From: Desulfovibrio sp. TomC
GTDB taxonomy: Bacteria > Desulfobacterota > Desulfovibrionia > Desulfovibrionales > Desulfovibrionaceae
NCBI RefSeq assembly: GCF_000801335.2
Contig: NZ_JSEH01000003.1
Coordinates: 275,747-339,746, forward strand
Direction of reading: 5' to 3'
Length of the DNA: 64,000 bases
The notes beneath the pieces were generated by a model. It ran no database searches, was not told the DNA's origin, and worked only from the letters and a program-made list of their open reading frames with translations. The translations under genes and the position numbers were made by a program. The first letter of the stretch is position 1; every line of letters starts with the position of its first letter. Below, piece by piece: positions 47,130 through 56,379 of this stretch.

Positions 47130-48629
47130 ATGGCCGGCATCGTGCAGTTTCACCGCTCCCTGTGGCGTCCCCTCTCCGGCATCCTGCCGGGTGTCCTGCT
47201 GTTGTGCTGTCTGGCCTCTGTCCCGGTCCGGGCTGCCGATTCCCGAGCCGACCCCAAAATTGTGCAGGCCGTCAACCGCCTGACCTACGGCCCCGGCCCG
47301 GGGCTGCTTGGGCAGGCGGAGGCCATGGGCCTGCCCGCCTTTATCGAATCCCAGCTCAACCCGGAAACCCTGGCCGAGCCTCCCGGACTTACTGAGGCCC
47401 TGGCTGCGCTGCCCTCGCTGCAAATGGACACGGTGCGCCTTTTCCGGGAATACGGCCCGCCGGCCGAAGCCGGGCGGGACGGTGACCCCGAGGCCATGCG
47501 CCGCACCTTTGACCGGGCCGACGTGGTGGCCCTGGAAGCGGCCAAGGCCCGCCTGCTGCGGGCCATTGCCTCGCCGCGCCAATTGCAGGAGCTCATGGTC
47601 GACTTTTGGTGCGAACACTTCAGCCTTGGGGCCAAAAAGGGCTTGGCCCACCTGTGGGTCGGCTCGTTTGAACGCGAGGCCATCCGGCCCTACGCCATGG
47701 GCAGGTTTCTCGATCTGCTGGCGGCCACGGCCATGCATCCGGCCATGCTGATCGCCCGGGGCAACTGGAAAAACGTGGTCCACCGCGACGGCGGCCAGGG
47801 AGCGCGCGAAGCCCTTGAGCCGACCTATGCCGCGCTGCTTTTAGCCCACCACACCCTCGGTCCCGGCGGTCCCCAGAAACCCGCCGACACCCAGGCCCTG
47901 GCCCGCATCCTCACCGGCTGGCGCGTGGGCGCGGCCCGGGCCGATTCCGATACCGGCGGGTTTTATTTCGACGTGGAGCTGCACGATCCCTCCGACAAGA
48001 CACTGCTCGGCCAGACGGTCAAGGGCACGGGCCTTGGCGAGGGCGCGGCCGCTCTTCGCATCCTGGCCGAGCATCCGGCCACGGCCCGCAACATCAGCCG
48101 CAAGCTGGCGGTCTATTTCCTCACCGACGACCCGCCGGCCGGGCTGGTGGCCAGCATGGCCGAGACCTTTGGCAAAACCGGCGGCAATATCCGCGAGGTC
48201 TTGCGCACGCTTTTTACCAACGATGCGTTTTTTGACGCCAAGTACCGGGGCGGGCGGATCAAATCGCCGCTGCGCCATATCGTCTCGTCCGTGCGGGCCA
48301 TGGGCCAGACGCCAACCGACGCCGCCGCCCTGGCCGGGGCCCTGGCCGGCCTTGGGCAACCGCTTTTTGCCGCCGACGGTCCCGAAGGGTATCTGCCGGG
48401 CTCGGCGTCCTGGCAGAAGCCTGAGGCCTTGCCGCGTCGGGTGAGCTTTGCCGGGGACCTGGCTGCCGGGCGTATTGCCGGACTTTCGCCGGCGGCCAAA
48501 GTGGGGGTCCAGACCCTGACTGAGGCCCTTGGGCCGGAGCTGTCGCCGGCAGTGGGGCAGGCGGCGGCCAAGGCCGGGGACAATGGCGCGGGCGTCATTT
48601 TGGCGTCGCCGGATTTTTTGCGCTACTAG
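47130..48629 (+). CDS. DUF1800 family exported protein
   Basis: The 499-residue protein has a signal peptide (GILPGVLLLCCLASVPVRA) and then the DUF1800 domain: VNRLTYGPGPGLLGQ near the start, LQELMVDFWCEHFSL, ARILTGWRV, KLAVYFLTDDPP, and VLRTLFTNDAFFD. DUF1800 proteins are typically encoded next to DUF1501 proteins, as here, and are thought to act together outside the cytoplasm; the biochemical role is unknown. The ATG has no clear ribosome binding site. A -35-like TTGACA lies at 47095, but the -10 match is weak. Confidence 0.85.
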   Translation: MAGIVQFHRSLWRPLSGILPGVLLLCCLASVPVRAADSRADPKIVQAVNRLTYGPGPGLLGQAEAMGLPAFIESQLNPETLAEPPGLTEALAALPSLQMDTVRLFREYGPPAEAGRDGDPEAMRRTFDRADVVALEAAKARLLRAIASPRQLQELMVDFWCEHFSLGAKKGLAHLWVGSFEREAIRPYAMGRFLDLLAATAMHPAMLIARGNWKNVVHRDGGQGAREALEPTYAALLLAHHTLGPGGPQKPADTQALARILTGWRVGAARADSDTGGFYFDVELHDPSDKTLLGQTVKGTGLGEGAAALRILAEHPATARNISRKLAVYFLTDDPPAGLVASMAETFGKTGGNIREVLRTLFTNDAFFDAKYRGGRIKSPLRHIVSSVRAMGQTPTDAAALAGALAGLGQPLFAADGPEGYLPGSASWQKPEALPRRVSFAGDLAAGRIAGLSPAAKVGVQTLTEALGPELSPAVGQAAAKAGDNGAGVILASPDFLRY

Positions 48630-48749
48630 GCTGGCGTTCCTTACAAGATAACTCCTCCTGCATGCTGGCCTGGGCGTTCGCAAAAACGAAGCTTGCGGAC
48701 GCGCCACGTGAGCGCGCAGACCCGGGAATACGGACGAGTGGGGGGCAAG

Positions 48750-50030
48750 GTGCGACGAAGAGACGTGCTGCGGTGGCTGGCCGGGATAGGAGCGCTTGGC
48801 CTCGTGCCGGGGCCGGCCCTGGCCCGCAAGGCCGGCCGATCGTCCGGCGAGGGGAAGGCCGAGGCCGGCGGCAAAGGCCGGGAGACGGCGGCCAAGGCTC
48901 CCTGGCGCACCGGCAAACAGCTGGTGGTGGTGCTGCTCCAGGGCGGCCCGGACGGCTTGTCCGTGGCTGCGCCCGTGGCCGATCCGCTGTATCCGTTCCT
49001 GCGTCCGACCACGGCCCTGCCGGCTGATTGCGGCGGCGTCGACCTTGGCAGCGGCTTCCTGCTCCATCCGGCCCTGTCCGCCCTGGCCCCGCTTTTTGCC
49101 AAAAAACAGCTGGCCGTTATCCCGGCCTGCGCCATGCCCGGCCAGGGGACGAGCCATGGCCCGGCCCTGGCCCAATTTGCCGCCGGCACGCCAACCGCCC
49201 AGGGCAAGCGCAGCCAGTCGGGCTGGCTTGGCCGACTGGCCCTGGCCCTGGCCGGGGAACGCTCCCAGATGCTGGTGGCCTGCCAGTCCGACGCCTACGA
49301 CGGCGCGCCGCACTACACCATGATCGCCCCAGGCCGGGGGGAGTCCCTGCCGGGACTTCCGGTGGAGGACCAAGCGCTTTTTGCCGCAGTCGGCCGGCTC
49401 TACGGCGAAACCGGCGGGGCGCTCGGCAAGGCTTTTGCCGCCGGGCGGGAGGACCGTCAGGAGGTCTTGGCCAAGCTGCTCGAAGAATCGCGCCGGGCAG
49501 CCGGCGGAGCCATCCCGGCCCCGCATTTTGCCGAATTTGGCCAGCACTTTGGCCGGGAACTGGCCAAGCGCCGGGATGCGGCCCTGGGATTCGTCTCGGT
49601 TGGCGGGTTTGACACCCACAGCGGCCAGGGCGCGGCCAAGGGCTATCTGGCCGACCGCTTGCGCGAAACCGGCCAGGGCTTGGCCGGAATGTTGGCCGGG
49701 CTTGGCCAGGCGGCCGAGGACACGGTCATCGTGGCCCTGGGGGAATTTGGCCGCAGCGCCCGGGAAAACGCCTTTGGCGGCACGGACAACGGCCTGGGCG
49801 GGGTGATGCTGGTCCTTGGCGGGCCGGTCGTTGGCGGGCGGATCTATGGCGAGTGGCCGGGGCTGGCCGGCCATCGGCTGGCCGGTGGCCGGGATGTGGC
49901 CGTGGCGACGGACTGGCGCGATGTTATCGCACCCATTGCCGTGCGCCATCTGGGCTTGCCGGAGAAAAAGGTCGGGGATGTCTTCCCGGGGTTTGCGCCT
50001 GTGTCTGCGCCGCCGGGCATTGTTGGTTGA
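48750..50030 (+). CDS. DUF1501 family protein with Tat signal
   Basis: The protein starts with a twin-arginine-type signal (RRRDVLRWLAGIGALGLVPG) followed by a Lys/Gly linker. The DUF1501 (sulfatase-like, DUF1501/alkaline phosphatase fold) domain follows: LVVVLLQGGPDGLSVAAP, ACAMPGQGTSHGPALAQF, SVGGFDTHSGQG, VALGEFGRSARENAFGGTDN. Several GTG or TTG starts are possible; 48750 gives the shortest n-region before the Arg pair, and 48738 is an alternative. With the DUF1800 gene 120 bases upstream it forms the usual pair. Export would use Tat; a TatA gene lies at 57,483. Confidence 0.85.
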   Translation: MRRRDVLRWLAGIGALGLVPGPALARKAGRSSGEGKAEAGGKGRETAAKAPWRTGKQLVVVLLQGGPDGLSVAAPVADPLYPFLRPTTALPADCGGVDLGSGFLLHPALSALAPLFAKKQLAVIPACAMPGQGTSHGPALAQFAAGTPTAQGKRSQSGWLGRLALALAGERSQMLVACQSDAYDGAPHYTMIAPGRGESLPGLPVEDQALFAAVGRLYGETGGALGKAFAAGREDRQEVLAKLLEESRRAAGGAIPAPHFAEFGQHFGRELAKRRDAALGFVSVGGFDTHSGQGAAKGYLADRLRETGQGLAGMLAGLGQAAEDTVIVALGEFGRSARENAFGGTDNGLGGVMLVLGGPVVGGRIYGEWPGLAGHRLAGGRDVAVATDWRDVIAPIAVRHLGLPEKKVGDVFPGFAPVSAPPGIVG

Positions 50031-50057
50031 TTTTATCTGTCGGAATCAGAGGAACAA

Positions 50058-51929
50058 GTGGCCTACGATGGAATTGTTGCACGAGGCGGTCTTGCTCCAG
50101 GGGCTGTCCCCTTGTATCCTGCGACCATGCTATTTAGTGGCGTGACCCCAAAGCGAACAGGTTGCAAGCCTCCAACCTGTTTTTTCTTCGTCGTTTCCTT
50201 GGCCCTTTTTCTGTTCCTCCCGGCCGGGCCTGCCCTTTCCCGGGGATTGCCTCGCAAAAATGTGTTGCTCCTGCATAATCTCAATCAGGACCATCCGGCC
50301 ATCGCCCAATTTGACCACGGCCTGATCGAGACACTGCGGACGAGTACGCAGTTTGATGTCCGCGTCTCCGCCGAATATATCAATGTGACCAATTTTGAAA
50401 ACGTGCCGTTGTATGCGTCGGATACGGCCCGCTATCTGGCCATGAAGTATGCCCACTGGCAACCGGAAGCCGTTTTTGCGGACCGGGCCGTCACCGGCCT
50501 GTATACTCAGTATCTGCGCGAGGCCTTCCAGGGCGTTCCCTGTTTTATCGCCCAGGACCGGGGCGGCGAGGGCGTTGTGGCCGGATCGGCTTTCAAGACG
50601 ATTTCCTGGACAACGGCGACGTCGGATATTGAAAAAAACCTGGAACTGATTAAGAGGCTGCGGCCTGGGACGAACTCGGTGCTGGTGGTCCTCGGCGCAT
50701 CCGAGGAAGAACGGCGTCTGGCGGATGAAATCACCAAAGCCGCCGCCAAGTATGCCGACCGGATTGCCTGCGTGTCCACCTCCGGTCTGTCCCATGCGGC
50801 GCTCATGGGGCAGGTTGCTGCCGTCCCGGCCGAGCAGGCCATTTTGTATATCCGTTTTGCCCTGGACAGCGACGGGGTTTCCTTTGTGCCGGCCCAGGTG
50901 GTCCGGGACATTGTCGGGCGCGCCGCCGCGCCGGTGTTTGTGGTGGCCCAGCACCTCATCGGCGAGGGAGCGGTCGGCGGTTATGCCGCGAGCTTCGAAC
51001 TGTTCGGCCGGCGCACGGCGCTTTGGATGCTTGATGCCCTGGACGGCCGGGAACCGTCCGGCGAAGCGCTTGCCGCCTCCATCAATGCCTATGTCTTTGA
51101 CCAGCGCGCCTTGCGCCGTTTCGGCATCCGCGAATTCGTCCTGCCCGCCGGCAGCACCCTCCTTTTCCAGGACAACAGCCTCTGGGGGCAGTACAAATGG
51201 TATGTCGTCAGCGGTGTTGTCCTGCTGCTCGTCGAGACGTTTCTCGTCCTCGGTCTGGTGGTCAACCGGATGCGGCGCAGGCGGGCCGAGGCCGCCCTGG
51301 TGGGGCTTAACGCCACGCTGGAGGCCCGGGTGCTGGAGCGCACCCGGGAGCTTCATGAAGCCAACGAGCGCCTGCATGAGGCCAAAGAGGAACTCGAAGC
51401 CCTCAATAGCAACCTTGACCAGTTGTCGCGGACAGACAGCCTGACCGGTCTGGCCAACCGCCGCCATGCCGAGGAAGCCCTTGAGGAGGCGGTGCTCCGG
51501 TTTGGCCGCTACGGGGCCGGACAGGGGAGTGCCGTGGCCATGGTCGACATCGATTTTTTCAAGCGGGTCAACGACGAGTATGGCCATGAAGCCGGGGACG
51601 ACCTGTTGCGGGGTCTTGCCCGGACCATGGCGACCGAGGTGCGCGCCTGTGATCTGGTGTCGCGTTGGGGCGGCGAGGAGTTTTTGCTGCTGCTGCCCGG
51701 GACCGGTCTGGACGGGGCCGGCCGGTTGCTGGAGCGCATCCGGGAAGGCGTCGGGGCGACACGCTTTGACTGCAGGCGGGGCACGGAGTCGGTTACCGTG
51801 TCGGTCACGGTGACCATCGGCGTGTCAGCCATTGCACCGGGGGACGTCCTGGACGATGTCGTGCGTCGGGCTGACGCGGCCCTCTATCGGGGCAAGGAAC
51901 AGGGGCGCAATCAGATAGTTCTGGGGTAG
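50058..51929 (+). CDS. Membrane diguanylate cyclase with periplasmic ABC substrate-binding-like sensor
   Basis: The 623-residue protein has a signal-anchor (FFFVVSLALFLFLPAGPAL), a periplasmic domain of about 300 residues that begins KNVLLLHNLNQDHP and resembles ABC-type substrate-binding folds, one membrane span (VVSGVVLLLVETFLVLGLVV), a coiled-coil, and a GGDEF domain. The active site reads GGEEF, and RACD five residues before it is a complete inhibitory I-site, so the enzyme should make cyclic di-GMP under product control. The GTG at 50058 has AGAGGAAC upstream; an ATG at 50127 lies nearer the signal. Confidence 0.88.
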   Translation: MAYDGIVARGGLAPGAVPLYPATMLFSGVTPKRTGCKPPTCFFFVVSLALFLFLPAGPALSRGLPRKNVLLLHNLNQDHPAIAQFDHGLIETLRTSTQFDVRVSAEYINVTNFENVPLYASDTARYLAMKYAHWQPEAVFADRAVTGLYTQYLREAFQGVPCFIAQDRGGEGVVAGSAFKTISWTTATSDIEKNLELIKRLRPGTNSVLVVLGASEEERRLADEITKAAAKYADRIACVSTSGLSHAALMGQVAAVPAEQAILYIRFALDSDGVSFVPAQVVRDIVGRAAAPVFVVAQHLIGEGAVGGYAASFELFGRRTALWMLDALDGREPSGEALAASINAYVFDQRALRRFGIREFVLPAGSTLLFQDNSLWGQYKWYVVSGVVLLLVETFLVLGLVVNRMRRRRAEAALVGLNATLEARVLERTRELHEANERLHEAKEELEALNSNLDQLSRTDSLTGLANRRHAEEALEEAVLRFGRYGAGQGSAVAMVDIDFFKRVNDEYGHEAGDDLLRGLARTMATEVRACDLVSRWGGEEFLLLLPGTGLDGAGRLLERIREGVGATRFDCRRGTESVTVSVTVTIGVSAIAPGDVLDDVVRRADAALYRGKEQGRNQIVLG

Positions 51930-52041
51930 CGGGCGAGTAGGGGGGGACGGCCTGCTGCTGCTTCTGGAGGACGAAGCCAGGGCCTTTGGGCGGAGCGCCG
52001 GATGGGGATTGGGGCAGCGGCAGTGGACGCCGGGACGGGAC

Positions 52042-52182
52042 GGGGCGAGACCGGAGTGCCAAAGTCCTTGTGGCTTGGGGTCCGTGTCAGGAGGCCGGCG
52101 GGTTCGCGTCCGCCATTGGCTTTTGTTTCGGCACTCCGTCCTGGCGCGCGTGGTTGGCGTACGTGCGTCAGGCGGTCTCGCC
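52042..52182. other. Nested inverted repeats, possible structured RNA
   Basis: An outer stem pairs GGCGAGACC (52044-52052) with GGTCTCGCC (52174-52182). Directly inside it CGGAGTGCC (52052-52060) pairs with GGCACTCCG (52130-52138). A third small hairpin, GGCGG with CCGCC, lies near 52097-52115. The total length of about 140 bases would suit a structured RNA or a decayed mobile element end. No known riboswitch or RNA family is recognised. Confidence 0.4.
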
Positions 52183-52508
52183 GCGTCTCGTCCGGGCATC
52201 GTAAAAAAAGTGGCGCAAAGGGCTGTTGCCGGCTTCCCCTACTCGTAAAAAACGTGTAGATAAATGAATGGCCCTTTCTTTTGCGCTTTTTTTCACATAA
52301 GTGAGGGAAAGGCAAGCCGACCCGAAACTGCAACCCGTTGGAATTGTACAGGCGGGGAATTTTTTTTCAAACGGGCGTATTTTTTTCGTGACGTGGTCGG
52401 TCCCGGCCGGGCGTGTCGACGCACGCAGCCCACCCGAGAGCTTCCGGTCCACAGCCGACCGGCATCGCCAGCCCGCGCCCAAAATCCCGTGATAAATTTT
52501 CCCCACCA

Positions 52509-52625
52509 AGGGGGTCCGGGGGGGATTATCCCTCCTCCCGCTCACCGTCGCGGTAACGCCACTCCCTTTACCCCATTTGGGGGGTCCGGGGGCCTCAGGC
52601 CCCCGGCCGCCGGAGGCCTCTTCCG
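52509..52625. repeat. Two copies of the GC-rich palindromic repeat
   Basis: The first copy (52509-52540) has GGGGGTCCGGGGGGGATTATCC. The second has the perfect palindrome CCGGGGGCCTCAGGCCCCCGG (52586-52606) followed by the box CCGCCGGAGGCCTC. They lie just after the minus-strand cupin gene and may end the hcp operon transcript. Confidence 0.7.
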
Positions 52626-52663
52626 CCTCTTCCGCCTTTACCCCCGTCCCTTACCCACGCAAC

Positions 52664-52981
52664 TTACGGCGGCGGGGCGATGGTCACCAGCACCCGCATG
52701 TCGGTAATCGAGCGGATGCCGTGGGGGGTGGCGATGGGGCACACCAGCACGTCGCCGGCCTTGGCCGGGCTGGCGGCATTGTCCGCTCCGAGAAACTCCC
52801 CCTCGCCCTCAAGGACCACGATGGACAGCTCGCCGTCCATGTCGTGGGCATGCACCGGCAGGGTCTGTCCGGCCTTGAAGTTGAAGTTGATGATCCGGAA
52901 ATTGGCCGAATCATGCACCCAGAGCATGCCGTAGCCGGTGTCCTTAAACGGTCCTACCTCGAATATATTGGTCTTGTTCAT
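52664..52981 (-). CDS. Small cupin-domain protein
   Basis: The 105-residue protein is a single cupin. The metal-binding motif 1 is PVHAHDMDGELSIVVLEGEG, and motif 2 is GDVLVCPIATPHGI, so two or three histidines and an acidic residue are available for metal binding. Cupins of this size bind small ligands or act as dioxygenase-like or sensor proteins. It lies 78 bases after the ferredoxin gene, third in the hcp unit, so it may belong to nitrosative-stress defence. GAGG precedes the ATG by about eight bases. Confidence 0.82.
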   Translation of the reverse strand: MNKTNIFEVGPFKDTGYGMLWVHDSANFRIINFNFKAGQTLPVHAHDMDGELSIVVLEGEGEFLGADNAASPAKAGDVLVCPIATPHGIRSITDMRVLVTIAPPP

Positions 52982-53059
52982 GACCGTACCTCGTGTTTCC
53001 TGTCAAAGGGGCCGGGAGGCCTATCCTCCGGGCAGGCGTCAGGCCGGGAGCCGCCGGGG

Positions 53060-53830
53060 TCAGCCCAGCTTGCCAAGGGGCGCGCCGCCGGCGGCCAAGG
53101 GCTGCATGCCGGCGATCTCGCCGCGCCGGGTCACCACGACCTGGGTGGCCGGCACGGCCTTGCCCGAGGCGGCAATGGCCGCTGCGGCGATGCGCGACAT
53201 GCCGGCGCAGCAGGGCACTTCCATTTGCAGCACCGTGACGTCGACGATGTCGTTTTGCCGCAAAATTTCCGCCAGCTTGTCCACATAACTTTGCACGTCA
53301 TCGAATTTGGGGCAGCCAAGGAGGGCAATGCGGCCGGGCAGGAAGGCGCTGTGAAAGGCCGGAAAGGCCGGCGGCACGCAATCGGCCGTCAACAGCAGCC
53401 GCGCTCCCTGTAAAAACGGGGCGTTTGGCGGCACAAGGCGCAGCTTGATGGGCCAGGCCGCCAGGGCCGAGCCGCCGCCGGCGGTCTGAGTCGCCTGGGC
53501 CGTGGGCGCGTTGGCCGTCTGGCACGGCGTCATGGTGACCGGCGCGCCCGACATGCAGCCGCAGGGAGAAGGAGTCTTGGGTGCTTTTTTCAGTTCGGCC
53601 AATCGCTCTTCAACGGCGTGCTCGTCGAATTCCGGGGCGTCGCGTTCAATGATTTGCAGTGCGCCTGTGGGGCAGTGGCCGATGCAGGCCCCCAGGCCGT
53701 CGCAGAAATGGTCGGCCACGATCTTGGCCACGCCGTCAATGATTTGCAGCGCCCCTTCGGCGCATCCGGTGACGCACTGGCCGCAGCCGTTGCACAGCGA
53801 CTCGTCTATTTCGATAATCTTGCGTTTCAT
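53060..53830 (-). CDS. Ferredoxin partner of the hybrid cluster protein
   Basis: The 256-residue protein starts with a ferredoxin module. Cluster 1 is CNGCGQCVTGCAEGAL. Cluster 2 reads CDGLGACIGHCPTGAL, a C-x5-C-x3-C variant lacking one usual cysteine. A Cys-rich linker (CGCMSG) follows, then a C-terminal domain with LLTADCVPPAF, LLGCPKFDD and MEVPCCAGM. This two-part layout is the usual companion of Hcp in Desulfovibrio, probably the electron donor. It follows hcp by 60 bases in the same direction. The electron donor role is known for the family and inferred here. Confidence 0.85.
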   Translation of the reverse strand: MKRKIIEIDESLCNGCGQCVTGCAEGALQIIDGVAKIVADHFCDGLGACIGHCPTGALQIIERDAPEFDEHAVEERLAELKKAPKTPSPCGCMSGAPVTMTPCQTANAPTAQATQTAGGGSALAAWPIKLRLVPPNAPFLQGARLLLTADCVPPAFPAFHSAFLPGRIALLGCPKFDDVQSYVDKLAEILRQNDIVDVTVLQMEVPCCAGMSRIAAAAIAASGKAVPATQVVVTRRGEIAGMQPLAAGGAPLGKLG

Positions 53831-53890
53831 GGCTTTCTTTCCTGGGGGGCGGCCCCGGCATTCGCCGGGGCCGCCTCTTGGCGTGGCCTG

Positions 53891-55507
53891 TTAGCCGAGG
53901 ATGGCCTTGAGGTCTTCGTCAGGGGTGGTGATGGCCTTGATGTCGTAATTGGCCACCAGGAAGTTGAGGACATTGGGGGTCAAGAAGGCCGGCAGGGTGG
54001 GTCCCAGGCGGATGTTCTTGACGCCAAGGTGCAGCAGGGTGAGCAGGATGGCCACGGCCTTCTGCTCGTACCAGGACAGGATCATGGACAGGGGCAGGTC
54101 GTTGACGCCGCACTCGAAGGCCTGGGCCAGGGCCACGGCCACCTGGATGGCGGAGTAGGCATCGTTGCACTGGCCCATGTCGAGCAGGCGCGGGATGCCG
54201 CCGATGTCGCCGAGCTTTTTGTCGAAGAAGCGGAACTTGCCGCAGGCCAGGGTCAGGATGACGGTGTCGGCCGGGGCCTTCTCCACGAACTCGGTGTAGT
54301 AGTTGCGTCCGGGCTTGGCCCCGTCGCAGCCGGCCACCAGGAAGAAGTGCTTGATCTTGCCGGCCTTGACCGCGTCGATGACCGGTCCGGCCACGCCCAT
54401 GACGGCGTTTCTGGCAAAGCCGGTCATGACCGTGTCCTTGTCTTCGTCGGCCGGGAAGCCGGGCATGGCCAGGGCCTTGGCGATGACCGGGCCGAACTCG
54501 CCGTTTTTGACGTGGACGGCGCCGGGCCAGCCGACCAGACCGGTGGTGAAGATGCTGCCCAGGTAGCTTTCGGCCGGCTTCTGGATGCAGTTGGTGGTCA
54601 TGAGGATCGCGCCGGGGAAGGCGGCGAATTCCTTGTGCTGGTTCTGCCAGGCCGTGCCGTAGTGGCCGTAGAAATGCGGGTACTTTTTCAGTTCGGGATA
54701 GCCGTGGGCCGGAAGCATTTCGCCGTGGGTGTAAATGTTGATGCCCTTGCCGGCGGTTTGTTCGAGCAGCTGCTTGAGGTCTTTGAGGTCATGCCCGGAA
54801 ACCAGGATGGCCTTGCCGGCCTTGTGCCCCAGCGGCACGACCGTGGGGACCGGGTGGCCGTACGCGCCGGTATTGGCGGCGTCGAGCAGCTCCATGGCCC
54901 GCAGGTTCACTTCGCCGCACTTGAGCACCAGCGCCACCCAGGCCCCGAGGTCCTTGTCGGTGGTGAAGGTGGCGGCCATGCCCTCGTAGAGGAATTCGTA
55001 CAGGGTCGGGTCTTCCTGGCCGAGGATGGCGGCATGGTCGGCGTAGGCGGCCACGCCCTTGATGCCGAAAATGAGCGTATGCTTGAGCGAGCGGATGTCG
55101 GCGTCGGCTTCGGGGATGTCCTTGAGGCCGTGTTTCGCGCCCTGGGCGACCAGGCCGGCCAGGTCGGCGGCCGGGACGAAAGTGGCCGGGCCTTCGGGCA
55201 GCGTGGCCTTGATCAGGCCGGCCAGGGCCTTGCGCTTGGCCACGGTCTCTTCGATCAGCGGCTTGAAGTCGGCGGCATCGAAATTGACGTTGGTGAGCGT
55301 CGAAAACATGGCCTTGGCAAAAAAGCGGCCGGTTTCCATGGGCACGGCCACGCCTTCGCTCTTGGCGGCCGCGGCGGCCTGCCCCAGGCCCGTCAGGGCG
55401 TAGACGAGCAGGTCTTGCAGGTCGGAGACGTCGGGCTGTTTGCCGCACACGCCGAGTTTGTCGCAGCCGAGGCCTTTGGCGGTCTGTTCGCACTGGTAGC
55501 AAAACAT
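53891..55507 (-). CDS. hcp: Hybrid cluster protein (hydroxylamine/NO reductase), class I
   Basis: The 538-residue cytoplasmic enzyme has the class I N-terminal cluster motif (C3, C6, C15, C21; C-x2-C-x8-C-x5-C) found in Desulfovibrio proteins. The hybrid cluster ligands lie in the C-terminal half: VSGHDLKDLKQLLEQ, MTTNCIQKP, VAGCDGAKPGRNYYTEF, LACGKFRFFD and PRLLDMGQCNDAYSA. Hcp reduces nitric oxide (or hydroxylamine in vitro) and protects against nitrosative stress. CGGAGG lies seven bases before the ATG. A TTTGAC-N4-GTCAAA palindrome lies 77 bases upstream, probably the HcpR site. Confidence 0.95.
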   Translation of the reverse strand: MFCYQCEQTAKGLGCDKLGVCGKQPDVSDLQDLLVYALTGLGQAAAAAKSEGVAVPMETGRFFAKAMFSTLTNVNFDAADFKPLIEETVAKRKALAGLIKATLPEGPATFVPAADLAGLVAQGAKHGLKDIPEADADIRSLKHTLIFGIKGVAAYADHAAILGQEDPTLYEFLYEGMAATFTTDKDLGAWVALVLKCGEVNLRAMELLDAANTGAYGHPVPTVVPLGHKAGKAILVSGHDLKDLKQLLEQTAGKGINIYTHGEMLPAHGYPELKKYPHFYGHYGTAWQNQHKEFAAFPGAILMTTNCIQKPAESYLGSIFTTGLVGWPGAVHVKNGEFGPVIAKALAMPGFPADEDKDTVMTGFARNAVMGVAGPVIDAVKAGKIKHFFLVAGCDGAKPGRNYYTEFVEKAPADTVILTLACGKFRFFDKKLGDIGGIPRLLDMGQCNDAYSAIQVAVALAQAFECGVNDLPLSMILSWYEQKAVAILLTLLHLGVKNIRLGPTLPAFLTPNVLNFLVANYDIKAITTPDEDLKAILG

Positions 55508-55583
55508 ATGTCGTCCTCCGTTTGGGTTTGGTTCGGATTCCCGTTTCGTTGATTCGGGTCTACGCGGGCCGGGCCGAAAGCGG

Positions 55584-55599
55584 TTTGACCTAAGTCAAA
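55584..55599. promoter_or_regulatory. HcpR-type operator upstream of hcp
   Basis: The 16-base palindrome TTTGACCTAAGTCAAA matches the TTGAC-N4-GTCAA form described for HcpR in Desulfovibrio. Reading towards hcp, a weak -10-like TAGACC lies near 55558-55563, which would put the start of transcription about 41 bases from the centre of the site. That spacing is the class II activator position of Crp/Fnr proteins. The same motif occurs before the regulator gene at 60044. Confidence 0.8.
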
Positions 55600-55864
55600 C
55601 AAGGAATTTTTTTTCGAAAGGGCCGGTTTTTTTCAGTCCGGAGCCGCCCGGAGCCGCAAAGCCGGAAAAAAGGAATCCGCAACAGTGGTTACCGAGGCGT
55701 GGGAACGGCGCACGGGCGCGATTCCCGACGCGGGGACGGGAAACCTTTTTGGGAATATTAGGGGCTATAGCACGGGATGGGGGAAAAAGGTCAAGGGCGG
55801 ATAGGCCTCAGGTTTTCTTGGACACCAACTTGCCAGTATGAACCTGCCGTTGGGGAGGTGTCTT

Positions 55865-55999
55865 ATGGAGATCAGGGGAGGCGCGCCAGAGCGATTCAGA
55901 GCGCGACACAAGGCCCATGCTGTTCCTAGGCTGCTTCGCGCGGGAGAGTACGGATTAAATTTGCCATTGATTAATTGGCGGCTGTTATGTATGTGTTAA
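55865..55999 (+). pseudogene. Truncated IS3-family-type transposase start
   Basis: An ATG with GGGGAGG upstream opens a 44-codon frame. The first 30 or so residues (ERFRARHKAHAVPRLLR) resemble the N-terminus of an IS3-type OrfA protein, which normally continues with a helix-turn-helix. Here the resemblance stops near 55955, exactly where the sequence turns AT-rich, and the frame ends at 55997-55999. The upstream stretch near 55817-55860 may be the element's left end. It is a remnant and cannot encode an active enzyme. Confidence 0.6.
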
Positions 56000-56379
56000 T
56001 ATATTTTAATGCTGCAAATTGTTTTGCCAGATACGAATAGGTTGTTTTCTAAAAGCGTTTCAAAAATGTTTTGAGGTATTTTTTGATCTTTTTTAACATA
56101 AGCATAGATAGTTTCTATGGCCTTGCTACTGCGTCTATTGTTTGTTTCGCAGCTTTGCTTGAGTCGATTCTGAGAGCCAGGGTTAAAATAACAACTGGAC
56201 GCTTTTGTTTAAAAAACTAGATGGTGTTTCGATAGGAAATTTCAAAATAGTGGTTTTATTATTGTATTAGCGAACAAGCTTATGTCTTGTTTGTGTGTGG
56301 AGTAGAGGGAAAAATGGTTTTGTCTTCGTAGCTTGTGGAAACTTGTTGGGTTTGCAATAACTAAGTAGGGGCTGTGCTT

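Larger units (their letters stand above)
51930..52663. other. 734-base intergenic region without convincing genes
   Basis: No frame here has a plausible start, ribosome binding site and composition together. It holds nested inverted repeats (52042-52182) and the GC-rich palindromic repeats at 52509-52625. A short AT-rich segment near 52224-52400 may carry promoter elements, but none could be assigned. The flanking genes converge on it. Confidence 0.6.

Noticed and set aside
51986..52259. Three overlapping plus-strand short frames in the gap after the diguanylate cyclase
   Set aside because: All three frames are Arg/Gly-rich, none has a ribosome binding site, and the DNA forms nested inverted repeats instead.
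53618..55552. 644-codon plus-strand frame opposite hcp
   Set aside because: The hcp and ferredoxin genes on the minus strand explain the region fully. The antisense product is Gly/Val/Asp low complexity.
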